From Synanceia verrucosa (lineage: Eukaryota; Chordata; Actinopteri; Perciformes; Synanceiidae): a stretch of DNA of 64,000 nt. Where the stretch lies: contig CM056556.1 of assembly GCA_029721515.1 (NCBI GenBank), forward strand, positions 12,792,098 through 12,856,097, in the 5' to 3' direction. A program made the position numbers and the translations under genes. The notes beneath the pieces are model-generated. The model was not told the origin of the DNA and did not search any database. It saw only the letters and a program-made list of their open reading frames with translations. The stretch's first letter is position 1. Each line of letters starts with the position of its first letter. Below are positions 52,850-64,000 of the stretch, piece after piece.

Positions 52850-55260
52850 AAAAATGTAAGCTATTTTTTTTCTTTCACTATGGCAGTGTAACATTCTTTG
52901 ACATCTCAACAGAAAGCCTTGTATTACAGTGCGTGCTGCCAGATGCCTTGATAGAATCACCCATGTCAAACAGGAAGAGAAATAAATGCTTCATTGAACT
53001 AGAGCTTAGCTTAGTGATGTGGGAGGAAGGAATGGTGAGAAAGAGAAAGAAAAAGGAGGGGCGAGTGAGCTGCTATGTGGGTGTCAGTGCTCCAACGCTG
53101 GGCTATTCTCAACCCTCACTGTGAGCACTTTCTTAGATGTGGTGTGAATAATTAGTGTGCCTGGCCTAGATCGCCTCATCAATGAACATCTAATCTTGAA
53201 GCAAAATGGGAAGGAATAAAGCCGTAATCAAGGAAAGCGATGATTTTGCGGGGTGACCTGGTGCCAGCCGTTGTAGCGAGGTACAACGCTCATGTTTGTG
53301 TTTGTTCTTTCAGGCTCATCTTCCAGCGCCAAGTAGAGTATGACAGGATTTACATGCAGGTTTCTAATCTCTGTAAGCGAACCTGTTTCGGGATGTAATT
53401 CACATGGTATGTCTTTTGATTCGGATTAGTCGGCACAATCCTCTTACCCGTGGCTCAGTATAACTTATCACTGACAAGGCCGTCTCGTGGAGCAGTGCAA
53501 ATCCTCATATCCACCCCTCCCAGACTTCTAACTCTTAATTCTAATCTGTCCAAATCTGATCTGAGACTTTAACTTCCAAATACCTCTTGAAAGCCAGAGC
53601 TCAAGCTGAAGTTCATGCAAGGGCTTTGGATTACATAAATTGAGGTTAGGGATTTCCAGTATGGCCTTATGTTTGAGAATAGAGCAGGATTTGGATGTAG
53701 GATGTCATGGCAAAGCGCCTGCATTTTTATATATTTTATTCTCTTTAATATAGAAGCTTAAATACACGGATCATCACTCATGTTCTTCCAATATCCTTTG
53801 GTAATTGATATTGTACTTATTGCGTGAATTTACATAAAATATATAGAACAAGTCAATCTATAGCCCTAAAATGTTCTGTCTATTGTTAACGCAGTTAGTT
53901 TGTATTTTGAAAATTAAATCGTGGGACAGAAAAAAGTTTCCTTAACACTGCATACTTTACTTGATGTCGTGCTTTGATGTGAAAATACCATAAAATATTT
54001 AAATGTGTGAGTCACATTCCTGATCCTTTAAGGTTCTTTATAATTCAATAAACAGGATTTAAAGTAGAGCAGGCATGCTCTACTTTTCCTGCCTCAGCCG
54101 GAAGGCCACAAACAGGCTCTTATTAAACGTTGTAAGATTATGCCTTAATCTCACTGAACACATGTTGGGTGGAATAAAAGCAATTTTATTTCTGAAACAG
54201 TGCTCCACGCAGCTCTCCCTCTCTATAATCTTATCCCAGCTTCTGCTGCAGAATGAAAAAATCTTTTCGGCGGCGCCAGAGCTGCTGCACGTTTTGAAGA
54301 GGCTGGGAAATCAAGGCCCTAATTGAGATTCGCAACCTATTAACTTACCTGCAGCCGACTTGTGCCGCACCTATAGCCCAAAGACAAACTGGGTTCCCAG
54401 TCTGAGAGGATTTGGGTGCCATGTTCTCTGCTCTCGGTGAGACAGTGGTGTGAAGATGGCGATAAGCCAAAGCTTTAAATCCCAGACTCAGCTGTCTTAT
54501 CTGGAGCTGCTGGGACGTGTGGCATGCTTTAATGGAGGCGGCTCACTGTCTGAGCTTTAGCTACAATCTCATTAAGATTCGCCTTCACCTCAACTAGGCC
54601 TGTTTGTTTTTGATTGAATCTAGTGAATTAAGGTTTCATCTCGCTTGAAGTCACCCCGTGGTTTAATTATTTTGACTACTGCATTCCCAGGAAGGAACAG
54701 TCTAATTTAATCTCTTATAATGTGAGAGAATACTACAACTAATAACACACCGCAGCACTGTGAAAAATGGATTTGCCCTTTTGCCCTCATAGTTTGCTAC
54801 AAAGGAGAAAACCTTAAGTACAAGAAATGTGATCACTTATTTTTTTTTTTATACATGAATGAAATGAATTCCACTTTTACTTCAAACAAAACAACTTCTT
54901 TTAGCATCAAGTGACAGGAAAATGGCTCGTTAACGAAGCGCTTTGAAAACAATACCATGCAGTTATTTTGAAAAAAGGCATTTGCATCTTTGTGCACATA
55001 TTTTTCCCATCACCTGCAAATGACACATTTTATTCTGAGGAATAAGTAAGCCTCACACAAGTTAAAGAAGATGTTTATACAGCCAGCACTGAATGTATTC
55101 ATGTCACATATACACCTTCTGTTTTAATTCAGAAGTCAATTATAATGTGATCTGAATGAAAGCATGAAAGTTAAAATACATAAGAGAAACATACACACAG
55201 TAAAGATTTTTTTAATTAGAAGCATCTTTTCTTGTCAGATGTTACCCCAAGACACTAGGA
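52850..55260. other. Mostly unique gene-free stretch
   Basis: No complete gene was recognised. It holds one exon-like segment (53315-53359, see findings). 54060-54700 is complex unique sequence. Confidence 0.3.
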
Positions 55261-55261
55261 A

Positions 55262-55320
55262 ATAAGGCTGAACGATTAATTGTGTTCTGATCGCAATTTC
55301 AGACAACGTGATCACCAAAG
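55262..55320. mobile_element. hAT-like MITE fragment
   Basis: AAGGCTGAACGATTAATTGTG and GATCGCAATTTCAG resemble the end of a common fish repeat (GGGCTGCAACGATTAATCG type). It is followed by a 17-T run at 55326-55342. Confidence 0.4.
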
Positions 55321-55618
55321 CTGTGTTTTTTTTTTTTTTTTTGCAGCGCTCTGACTGACCCAGCATCTGTTGTATCAACTACACATACATGCCATCTCCC
55401 TACCATCCTGCCAAGCTCACCAATCAGAAGCAGCTTGCTACTCACGGACAGACCACGCTAACCTATCATTATTAACCTACTCCTGTTTTGTAACGTTAAC
55501 ATGCGTCGAAATGGCTTCAACAGATCCAGAAGCAGATTTATGTTGCGTTCCATTTACCTTGGAAATTGGAGCTGGGAATGACATCACACTCGAATTGACG
55601 GTGTTCCAGTAAAGAATT

Positions 55619-55815
55619 CGGTAGGGCTGTGACGGTATGGATTGATAAAGCACCCAATCGATGCGGTATGGCAGTGATCACCACAACCCCACAACCCTGC
55701 TTCCCTCACAATTACCACAACCCCGCTACTGCTACCCTGCTTCCCCGCGATCACCGCTACCCTCTGCGATTACCGGAATCCCGCTATCCCCACTACCTCC
55801 CCCAATCGTTGTGCT
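55619..55815. mobile_element. hAT-like end followed by degenerate CCGCTACC repeats
   Basis: GGTAGGGCTGTGACGGTATGG at 55620 is a typical hAT-family end. It is followed by irregular ACCACAACCCC, ACCGCTACCC and CCGCTATCCCC units. Confidence 0.45.
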
Positions 55816-56223
55816 CTCATTGATTGATCCTTGTCCTCTGGCATAAAATGTGCCCAAATTGGCGACACAGTGTTCAGCTTTGTAACAAGTTTTGCAGCTA
55901 TTCTGGTCAGCTGACCAGCATAAACAACTATGGACAGTACTACATAGAAGGGGTGTGTCTGCTATAAGCACTTACTTTTGAAATTGAACTCTGACTGTTT
56001 ATGCAATGCTTCTGTCTTTTATGCCTGTGTATTATATGTGTATATACAGTATTTAATTTATTCATGAGAAGTACTGAAACCTCAAAATAATAAGAAAAGA
56101 AACAGTACTGCATATGCCACTTATCTAATTTCACAAAGACAAAACAGAAGTCCTAATAAATAATACATTACAAGAGCTTTCACTTACTGTTTGAAAAGTC
56201 TAGTGTAAATGATTCTCAGGCCC

Positions 56224-56468
56224 ACTGTAGCAAAAAGACTACAGACTGTCTCCGGGTACTCCAGCTTCCTCCCACCATCCAAAAACATGCATGGGGATTA
56301 GGTTAATTGGCTAATTTAAATTGACCGTAGGTGTGAATGTGAGTGTGAATGGTTGTCTGTCTCTATGTGTCCTGTGATGAACTGGCGACTTGTCCAGGGT
56401 GTACCCTGCCTTCCGCCCTAAGACAGCAACCTTATGTGAAGATCAGCTGTGGAAAATGGCTGGATGGG
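56224..56468 (+). mobile_element. LINE/SINE 3' tail (widespread fish repeat)
   Basis: CTCCAGCTTCCTCCCACCAT, GGTGTGAATGTGAGTGTGAA then TGGTTGTCTGTCTC and GATGAACTGGCGACTTGTCC are diagnostic of a very common 3' tail that I recall from L2/Maui-type LINEs. It ends AAAATGGCTGGATGGGTG. Confidence 0.7.
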
Positions 56469-56518
56469 TGCTTTTCTGACACTTTTTGATTGTAAATTGA
56501 GTAAATTTGGGTTTTTAT

Positions 56519-56957
56519 TAGGGATGTCAAAATAAGCATATTAATGCGCTAACTTCCGCAACGGTAACTCTACTTGGGCAAACTGCTCAAAATGCATTAC
56601 GATGTGCTGGTAGGTCATGAAGCAGAACTCTATTCAAAAAATCAACTAAAAACGTATTCGTAACTAATGATCAAACATGCTGATAAAATTAAATTTACCA
56701 TGTTTTTTGAAGCTGTTCAATCTTCTTCTATAGTTTGGCAAACAAATCATCCACCAAAGAGCTTTATTAAAGTATTAATTTGTAACGTGAAATGGACGAA
56801 ACGGTAAAGCAAAAGAAATGTTTGTGTTAGGGCTGTCAAAATTTAGCACATTTCTGGCAGCGCATTTCAGGCAGTTTGTCCAAGTAGAGTTACTGTTGCA
56901 CAAATTAGCACATTAACGCAGATTAATCGCATTAATGTGTTTACTTTGACAGCCCTA
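56519..56957. mobile_element. hAT-like MITE with near-perfect 8-bp target duplication
   Basis: The ends are TAGGGATGTCAAAATAAG and its counterpart ACTTTGACAGCCCTA. Flanks are GTTTTTAT (56511-56518) and ATTTTTAT (56958-56965), 7 of 8 identical, as expected for hAT insertion. An internal second end (TTAGGGCTGTCAAAATTTAG at 56828) suggests a composite copy. Confidence 0.75.
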
Positions 56958-57954
56958 ATTTTTATCGTACAAAACTCAAGATGTGCAAGTTTCACATCAG
57001 CCTCAGGATGCTGTGATTCTGTGATGCTGTGCAGGTGGTCAGCTGGCCATCGTAGGGCCACTATAGTGACAGATTGGACTGAGCTTGTTTCAAAGTTATA
57101 GTTTGCTAGTCCCTCTGGCTTTGTTGTGCTTTTGCTATTATGTTCTCTCTGTTTATCCCCGAACCTACCCATCCACCCACAGTCACACACATGCACATGT
57201 GCAGGCAGCACACCCATACCCCCAGCGAGTCCCAGTCTGTTTACTCAGGTGCTTGCTCGTTCAGTGCAGCGATGAACTCCTGTGCAGACTTTAACACTCC
57301 ACTGCCTCTCAGGCAAATGCCAAAACAAATCTTGTCATAATTAGCAGTAATCCTGCTCATTACCGTCTGCTTAATTATCCTATTAATAGCACTTCCTGGG
57401 AGAGCTTGTTTGCCACGCAGGCAAATGTTTGTTCCTAAATTAGCAGACAAGAAGACAGCTCCATTGTTCAAACAGCAGCTTTGACAAAGCAGAACAGGCA
57501 GGATTAACAGCAGACAGAACGGGCCACAAGCTCATCTCCGCTTGGCGCTGACAGGCAGGGAGGAGGCAGTCTGGGCCAACAACAGCACTCTTATCCTGCA
57601 AGCTGCTGTGTAATCTACATAGTCAAGTACACACAATCAGCACAAGCAACTTGTCATATCAGAGCTGCAGTGTGCTATGAAATAAGCATGAGTGACAAGA
57701 CTAGAATGAGCTACAGGTGCACGAGGATTATACATGTACGCTTAATATTCAGTGTTTTGTTGCTTCGTTTTCCATCGCTGCGAATGGAGACGAAGCCACT
57801 GTGTTGTTCTTAATAGGATCCAGTCAGATTCTTGCGACCTGAGAGCCAAGAGCATTACTGGAGCAGTCCGCAGACAGCCGCCCGACTAACCTCATTACAC
57901 TGCAGGTAACAAGACACTAATGTGGACTTACACGTGCCTGTAAGCCCCCCCCCA
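56958..57954. other. Gene-free unique sequence
   Basis: No gene was recognised. 57300-57480 has enhancer-like TAATTAGC and TTAATTATCC cores. Confidence 0.3.

Positions 57955-57979
<25 letters not shown>
57955..57979. repeat. (CA)n microsatellite preceded by a C run
   Basis: Nine C at 57945-57953 are followed by AA and then a CA run. Confidence 0.95.
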
Positions 57980-57985
<6 letters not shown>

Positions 57986-59341
57986 CTTACACACACAAAC
58001 AAGGCTCCAGAGGAAAGCTTTTAAAGTAAATAAGGCAAGAGCTCAAAGGGTGAAGACCAGCCACACAGAGCCAAGCACACTAACCTGAGCAGACCCAACA
58101 CCTCACACTCCAGCAGGCCTATACATTATAAATGACCCCTCTCTCTTTCCTTCATGCACCAACCCCCCTATACTGCCTACACAGCGTGCCATAGCTGGAA
58201 TAAGCAGAGCCTAGCCTGTGGAGCCTGCAGCATTGTCAGCCCATTGATGTACAACACTCTGGCCTTTGTTCCTTGTACACAATCACACTTTCCACATTAA
58301 TATTTCACAGGAAATGTACTCCGTGCTTGTGATTTAAAGCCTTTTCTTGTTAACAATGCTGTTTTCTCTATTCTGTTGCACTGAATTATGAAGGCAACTT
58401 GTCAGAATGAAGACAAGCCCATTAGATTATAATACCACTGTAGATAAATGATTACTGGCAAGGCACATGTGACTTAATCCACTGTGCCTTGCTGTGTTCT
58501 AGGGCAAACATTCTCCCTGAGGTCGGACTTGCAGCTATTAGTTAAGAGCAAGGAGATGTGTTTAATGCGGTGTGTGTGCAATGTGTTCATGAGTGACAGT
58601 TTGTAAGGTGCTTGCATGTTATGCACATATTCATATTATACATTGCTTTATTGGCCGTGTGTTTTTTTTTCTTTCAGATCCGTTTGTTGGAAGTACGAGA
58701 AAATGCACAGCCATGTGATGTCGCCTGTTTGTTCTTGTTGTCAGGGAAAAGGCAAGGATCAATGGATTTTCCTCGCAAGAGTGAAACATGACAGACATAA
58801 CGAAAGCCTTTCATGAGAAATGAATGAATAATTCATGAGCGCTCTCTCGCTGTGCTTTGTTGTGTCTCATACAGATGGGATTACAGGAGGCTAGATCTTG
58901 GAAACATATGAAAGATTAATTTGTGATCTGGGACACTGCTTGCTTACAAAAGGACTAAATAATGATTTTACTGAGAGTGGCAGGGATCTGGGGATGGGTG
59001 TGATGTGCACAAGGGGCTGGACACAAAGAGCCTGCAGAGAATGCAGCACACAGTACTTAGAATAATGCGACCTGACAGATACTCAAAAACTCTGAGTGAA
59101 AAGTGAAGTTCCACTTTCAAATATTTCCCTCATTACTTTGATTGATTAATGCTGCCATGCAATTCATTAAATACCGAAAGACAAGTTAGCGTTGGAACAG
59201 CATTGTTAATAATTTTTCGTATTGATTCTTTAAGAGCGAAGTGAGTTCGCTTTACGCTACTTTATGCAGGCAGGTCAGACACACAGCAGCTAGAACCCTT
59301 ATGATTTTTGAAGCCAGACCCTCTAGCTGACTTCAAATTAG
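57980..59341. other. Gene-free unique sequence
   Basis: No gene or known repeat was recognised. Confidence 0.3.
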
Positions 59342-59387
59342 CAGCCTCCTGCCCAAAGATTTAACAGCCTCCTGCCCAAAGATTTAA
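59342..59387. repeat. 23-bp perfect tandem duplication
   Basis: A 23-bp unit starting CAGCCTCCTGCCCAAAGATT occurs at 59342-59364 and again at 59365-59387. Confidence 0.95.
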
Positions 59388-61070
59388 CAACAGTCGTATA
59401 GTGTTCCAGTCTTTGTAGCTGCTGAATTCAGCATTAAGAGGTTGCCTGAAAATAACTCATATCTTTTTAAAAGAGCCCTCCCATAATTCACCAGCGAGCA
59501 TGAGAAGCTGTTGTCTGGTGTCTCCCAGATGGCAGAGACTCTAGGGTGGCACTGCTTGTTGTTTTTGATGAGCTGTGCATATACAAAAGCAAAACATCTG
59601 GAGCCGCCATGTGGCCTCTCCATTTGGCCAACCCCATACCTCCCTGAGCCAGATGCACCCAAACAACTGTGAGCTAAACAGCATGAATGATTCATAGAAG
59701 AGTGAGAGGCACAGATCACACCAGAGACCTGCCAGCCAGTTTGATTGGAAATCTGAAAAAGCTATGAATATGCATGAGACATTACGCCTGCTGGGGAGAG
59801 GAGGTGATTTGTCAAGTGATCTGTATTTGACCAACATGGAGGAAGCTCCAGTGTTTTTATTTGTGGTTTGTTACATCAGAAATTTAGTGTCTAATAGCCA
59901 GAATCATTAAATTATTAAGACGTGTTAATGGTTAGGTGGAGATGTGAGAGTGGTGTGGGGTTGGTTGGCTTCCCGTGTCGAAGACGAGCAGACAGTGTAG
60001 AAGGAGAGCGGTTCACACCTGCTCCACGCCTCGGTTAGATCAAATTTAATTAGATTCTAAATTGGAGACACTTTGCATCTGATATCAGACCATTTATGCA
60101 GTAATCTATCTGTGGAAATAAAACCAGTATGAGTGAACAGACGGTGGTCACAGTGGAAATACAGGAGGGCATTAGATTAATAAGTGAACAATAAAACATA
60201 GAAATTCTTTTTTTTTAAATCATATCCCAAAAAAGTGACTGTTTTTGTCAGATACCAAGAATTTTTACAACTTTTTGTTTTAGCTTAGTTTTTAGGGAGG
60301 TAAAGTTATTTTTGTAAAAGATTTTTTGTTTTGTTCGGTATTATGATTTTGAAATCTGCTTGGAACACATTATAGATACATACTGTATAATAGATGCACG
60401 TTAGCTGAGCACTGGGACTTGGAGTGAGATCCACTGTGTTTTGAACCAGCCCAAGTCACTACAGAATGAGGCACTGCTGCCCTGAAACCACATTTTCAGA
60501 CCATTTACTGTATTTTACTAGTTCAGCTTTAAAACTGTATGTCCCTTTGCATCTCTTTTCTTTTCTGTTCTTGACAGAATAATTAGAAGTAAGTTGATAA
60601 AACGTTTAGGAATATGTGAGTATTAACTGTCGCAAATGACACATTGAGCCTTTTTGTTTCGATCTAGTCGAGTGATGCAGAGCCAGAGTTGTAATGATGA
60701 GGTGGTCACCGTCTACAAGCTGACTAATAAAGTGCTGCAGCAGGTCTGTGGAGGAATGCATCATCAGAGCTCTGACAGCATGTTTGACTCAGCACTGGTG
60801 CTGTTCACTGTCTAATGAGATGAGCTCTCACTGCTAATTAACCCATCCAGAAGTCCCAGTGCTCCATTCATCTGCACACAAAGCTAAGTGAAAACAGACA
60901 CAGATAAGGGCAGCAAAGCATTCAGACCTACTAAATGCCTCTGTAGAGGTTCAGAGCTCTTTTCAAATTAGTTGCATTAACATTAGAAGATCAGAAGAGG
61001 ACAGATTGTTTACAGTGTTTTGCGAAAGATCAACCATGTCTGCTCTCACTGGCTGCACCTCTTTCTACAC
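59388..61070. other. Gene-free stretch
   Basis: 59540-60150 is complex unique sequence. 60180-60360 is AT-rich. An exon-like segment lies at 60668-60745 (see findings). No complete gene was found. Confidence 0.3.
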
Positions 61071-61074
61071 CAGT

Positions 61075-61300
61075 GCAACTCGACTGGATATTTAGCAGGC
61101 TAGATGTTCAGTTTTCGTTGGCAACTCAGAGTCAGAACATCGGCAAGCGTCTGACTGGCGTCTTTGAGGTTTTTGCACTTAACAACCCAGGCTCGCCGAG
61201 CGGACGACTGCCTAACCCCGATCTGGGGGAGGGGGGCAAAAAAACAGTCGGCGACAGGCAGATTGGGCTGAAATCGTCTAGTGTGAACAAGGCATTAGAT
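61075..61300. mobile_element. Probable short DNA transposon
   Basis: TCGTCTAGTGTGAACAAGGC at 61277-61296 resembles the inverted end of fish hAT-like MITEs (GCCTTGTTCACACTAGACGA). The interior is CpG-rich unlike its surroundings. The left end is not clear. Confidence 0.35.
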
Positions 61301-62815
61301 AATCTGGATGAGTCATTATCGTGTATGTTACTGACGCAATGTCTTCTTTGGGCCAAATTAAACGGCACAGTGGTTTAAATTTAAGTCACTGCATGGAACA
61401 GTGAACTCAATGAAGCAAAGGAAGTCTGAGGCAAACCCCAAATAAACGCTCTATAATGCTGGAAACATTTTTATGGTTTGTATCTATTGGACTTGTACAT
61501 TATTCATAACTCTTCCGAAATTTTTTTTTTCCTCTGAGCTGTGTCACAATACGTTGCTGTCCCAGTGACGGACACAGATGAACAGCATTAGTGCCCTTGA
61601 ATAAGAATTAGTTCATGTCCTTCTGCTTGTATTTCATTCTGGTTTATTGCATTGATGGCAGCTTTCAATTTTCCCCAGTTCCCTTTGGTTTCAGAACTAA
61701 GCTGCGTAAAAAAGGATTAAGATTATGCTTTGAACGAGTCATCATTTTAAACTACAGATGGAGTTTACAGTTCAAAAGGGATTATAAATATTAAAGAGGG
61801 CATTTTTTTTCTTTTCAAATGATTGGGTTTTGCTCCAGTGCATTGCTGAATCACACAGCATACACAAATTCAAAGGATTAAGCAAACAGAAATCTTCAAG
61901 GTCTCTCTTATGACTAGGGCTGCATTTGAATTACCTCTGAATAATATGCAATTAAATAATTCATTGTTTTAAGACAAACAGGCCTGTCACAGAGGCTGAG
62001 TGAAAGCACAGGAGGTGAAGTCCACAGATAACGGATTGGCTTTGATTTGCAGGGAGCGTCATCTGATCAAACGGCTCGGAGTTTTTTACTCTTTTCTGAG
62101 TTTAGATAGATAGCAAACAAAAGCCTTGTTTCTTCAAACAGTACACAAGCTATGTCACCACCATAGTCTGTGCATGATTTGAAGTGATCAATAATATACA
62201 GTAATGTTAGTTATTTTCCTTTTTTGTAAACATTGTAAAACATTGCACTTGGTAGGAAACTTGGTATGATTGTAAACTAGTCTGAATCTTCTTCATGACT
62301 CCATATAAAATCACTTTTTTAAATTTTCTGTTTTTGCATGGTTTAAAGAAACAATATAAAGTTTACTAATGAGTGTTATTGCTGATAGTAGTCTTTATGC
62401 TAAGCTAAGCCAGTCTAAGCAAAGCAGCTGCTGGCTGTGGAGGAATTCTCTCAACAACTGATAAAAAATAATGACATGAAATAAGAGCGGTGCCTGTATA
62501 ATTCCATGTGGGATCATGGCCTCGGATGTATTTAAATGGTATTGAATCGGTGAAGCGTCCGTTCAGTGTGGAAGCCTGGGCTCCAGGTGAGTGTAACAGA
62601 GATGCAGCCCATCATGGAATAGAAACCTCATATCTCAGATCTGTATGGGAGCAAATTACTGGCTGGGTCGATGACCAGTAAGCACATGAATGAATCAATA
62701 TCTTCACTCCGAGGGAACAATCTTCACTTATAATGACAATATATTGACTTTTTAATAACCGCTCATGTTTCAGCAGTGCTAATCATTTCGCTTCCCCCCT
62801 GAAAATGGATCCTTA

Positions 62816-62819
<4 letters not shown>
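61301..62819. other. Gene-free stretch
   Basis: No gene was recognised. 62388-62440 (TTTATGCTAAGCTAAGCCAG) is a fragment of the foldback MITE family seen in tle3 introns. Confidence 0.3.

Positions 62820-62859
<40 letters not shown>
62820..62859. repeat. (TG)n microsatellite
   Basis: An uninterrupted TG run of 40 bp. Confidence 0.97.
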
Positions 62860-62862
<3 letters not shown>

Positions 62863-62915
62863 TGATAAGTAGACTGAGTGTGTGCATGTGTGTGGGTCCC
62901 ATTTATGGAACTAAG

Positions 62916-62958
62916 TTGAACGTGAAACAACTTTTTTTTTTTTGAACGTGAAACAACT
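62916..62958. repeat. 17-bp direct repeat around a T run
   Basis: TTGAACGTGAAACAACT occurs at 62916-62932 and again at 62942-62958, separated only by T's. Confidence 0.9.
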
Positions 62959-63416
62959 AATTGCCTCCGTCTTGCTGTTGATTAAAGCAGCTTTTTTCGG
63001 TTGTAAAACGAGATGCTTCTGGTAATCGAGCGCCACCTGACAGGTCACTTTGACTGTCCAGGTATTATCATTCGTAAAACGTCTGCCCACCTGTTTGCTG
63101 GTCCTGAGCTGTAGGTTTTTGGAAGTGCAGTGGCCAACGTGAGCCGCCCCATCCTGACAGACTGCCCCTTTTGAATAAATGATGGACTGTGACTGAAATA
63201 GCAGCACAACTGACAAGCTGCTGCGTTCAACCTTCAACCAGTTCCGACACCTGGGAGACGCAGGCTTCTCACCTGATTTCACTTAAACAAGAACTTTTAT
63301 TAGAAGTTTACGTAACAAGTGCAGCAGTGTGTAGTCAGGACATATAATCAACGTGTAACGTCACTTTAATTATGGTATCATCACTCTATAGGGACGGGAA
63401 TATCCAGTCAGTCGCT

Positions 63417-63600
63417 GGTCAGTTGGTCCACCACTTTGTTTCAGACTTTGTGGCTTTGAGCGAAAGGTCTTGACAACCATTGGATGGATTGACATGAAAT
63501 TTGATTCACACATTCATGTCCATCTCAGCTGTGTTGAAGATGGTGAACACTGTAAACATTTCATCCTCTAACCGGAAGCTGTAGGCTTTTGTCTGTTGGA
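63417..63600 (+). mobile_element. Fish dispersed repeat fragment
   Basis: CAGTTGGTCCACCACTTTG and CATTGGATGGATTGACATGA then AATTTG match a widespread teleost repeat (usual form AACTATTGGATGGATTGCCA). I am not sure of its class. Confidence 0.5.
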
Positions 63601-64000
63601 AAGTTTTCAATCTGCATTATATAGTAGAGAGACTTTGCACAAAGCTTAATTGGGTTTTTATTATCAGGAGTTGACATTTTTTCTGCATTATACCAAAACA
63701 ATTATACACACCATTGCTTTGGATTTCTTATTTAGTAAAAGGATGGAATCTATATTTATGATGAACATATACATACAGTATATGTGAACAGTATATATGT
63801 GCATAAAAGTATAATCTCTTATTAAAAGCTGTGATGTCATTATGTGTTCAGCGTCATTTTGTGAGGAGAGCTTGTGCCTTGAGGCAGCAGTGGTGTTTTT
63901 GTATTGTTAATGCTGCTCATACAACTTCCCACCTGTCACTACCACTGTTGTCTCAGCCTTGAAGGTTTCCTCTTTCATAGCAGAGCAGAGTTATGGTAGG
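63601..64000. other. Gene-free sequence to the window end
   Basis: An AT-rich run with TATACATACAGTATATG lies at 63755-63800. Nothing else was recognised. Confidence 0.3.

Noticed and set aside
58616..58816. Possible exon after TTTTTTTTCTTTCAG at 58677
   Set aside because: The acceptor is good, but the downstream peptide is Cys/His/Lys-rich without a recognisable pattern and no donor with matching frame was seen.

Overview
The window is vertebrate, almost certainly teleost, nuclear DNA. The evidence is one intron-rich gene that encodes a close TLE3 orthologue, abundant (CA)n microsatellites, and several short DNA transposons and LINE tails of kinds that are ubiquitous in ray-finned fish. I cannot name the species. 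A percomorph is a reasonable guess from the repeat types.

Layout. 1-22080 is a gene-free 5' flank. It mixes transposon remnants, microsatellites and long unique stretches rich in TAATTA-type homeodomain cores, which look like candidate conserved non-coding elements. 22080-24043 is the CpG-richer promoter and 5' leader, with CCAAT boxes and CACGTG palindromes. 24044-40992 is tle3 on the + strand. I rebuilt 20 coding exons by hand; all join in frame to a 758-residue Groucho/TLE co-repressor (Q, GP, CcN, SP and seven-bladed WD40 regions). 40993 to about 42245 is its 3'UTR, with two AATAAA signals. 42250-64000 is a second gene-poor flank: candidate non-coding elements, a GGTTAGCTGT minisatellite, hAT-like elements, a LINE-type 3' tail and microsatellites.

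Points worth attention in the gene are an 8-nt microexon needed to keep frame, an alternative donor that would add 10 residues after exon 6, in-frame tandem (NAGNAG) acceptors at exons 7 and 13, two weak GTTGG donors, and a 30-nt in-frame exon-like segment inside intron 6. In the flanks, the best leads are a strong splice-flanked segment 10.4 kb upstream (13304-13605), three CACGTG palindromes around the promoter, paired SOX/TCF-like motifs, a palindromic POU-like site in intron 4, and two small exon-like segments at 53315 and 60668.

I found no operon-like, CRISPR-like or otherwise clearly new molecular system. The window reads as a developmental regulator embedded in its cis-regulatory domain. 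Repeat family names are from memory of typical fish repeats and were not checked against a library.
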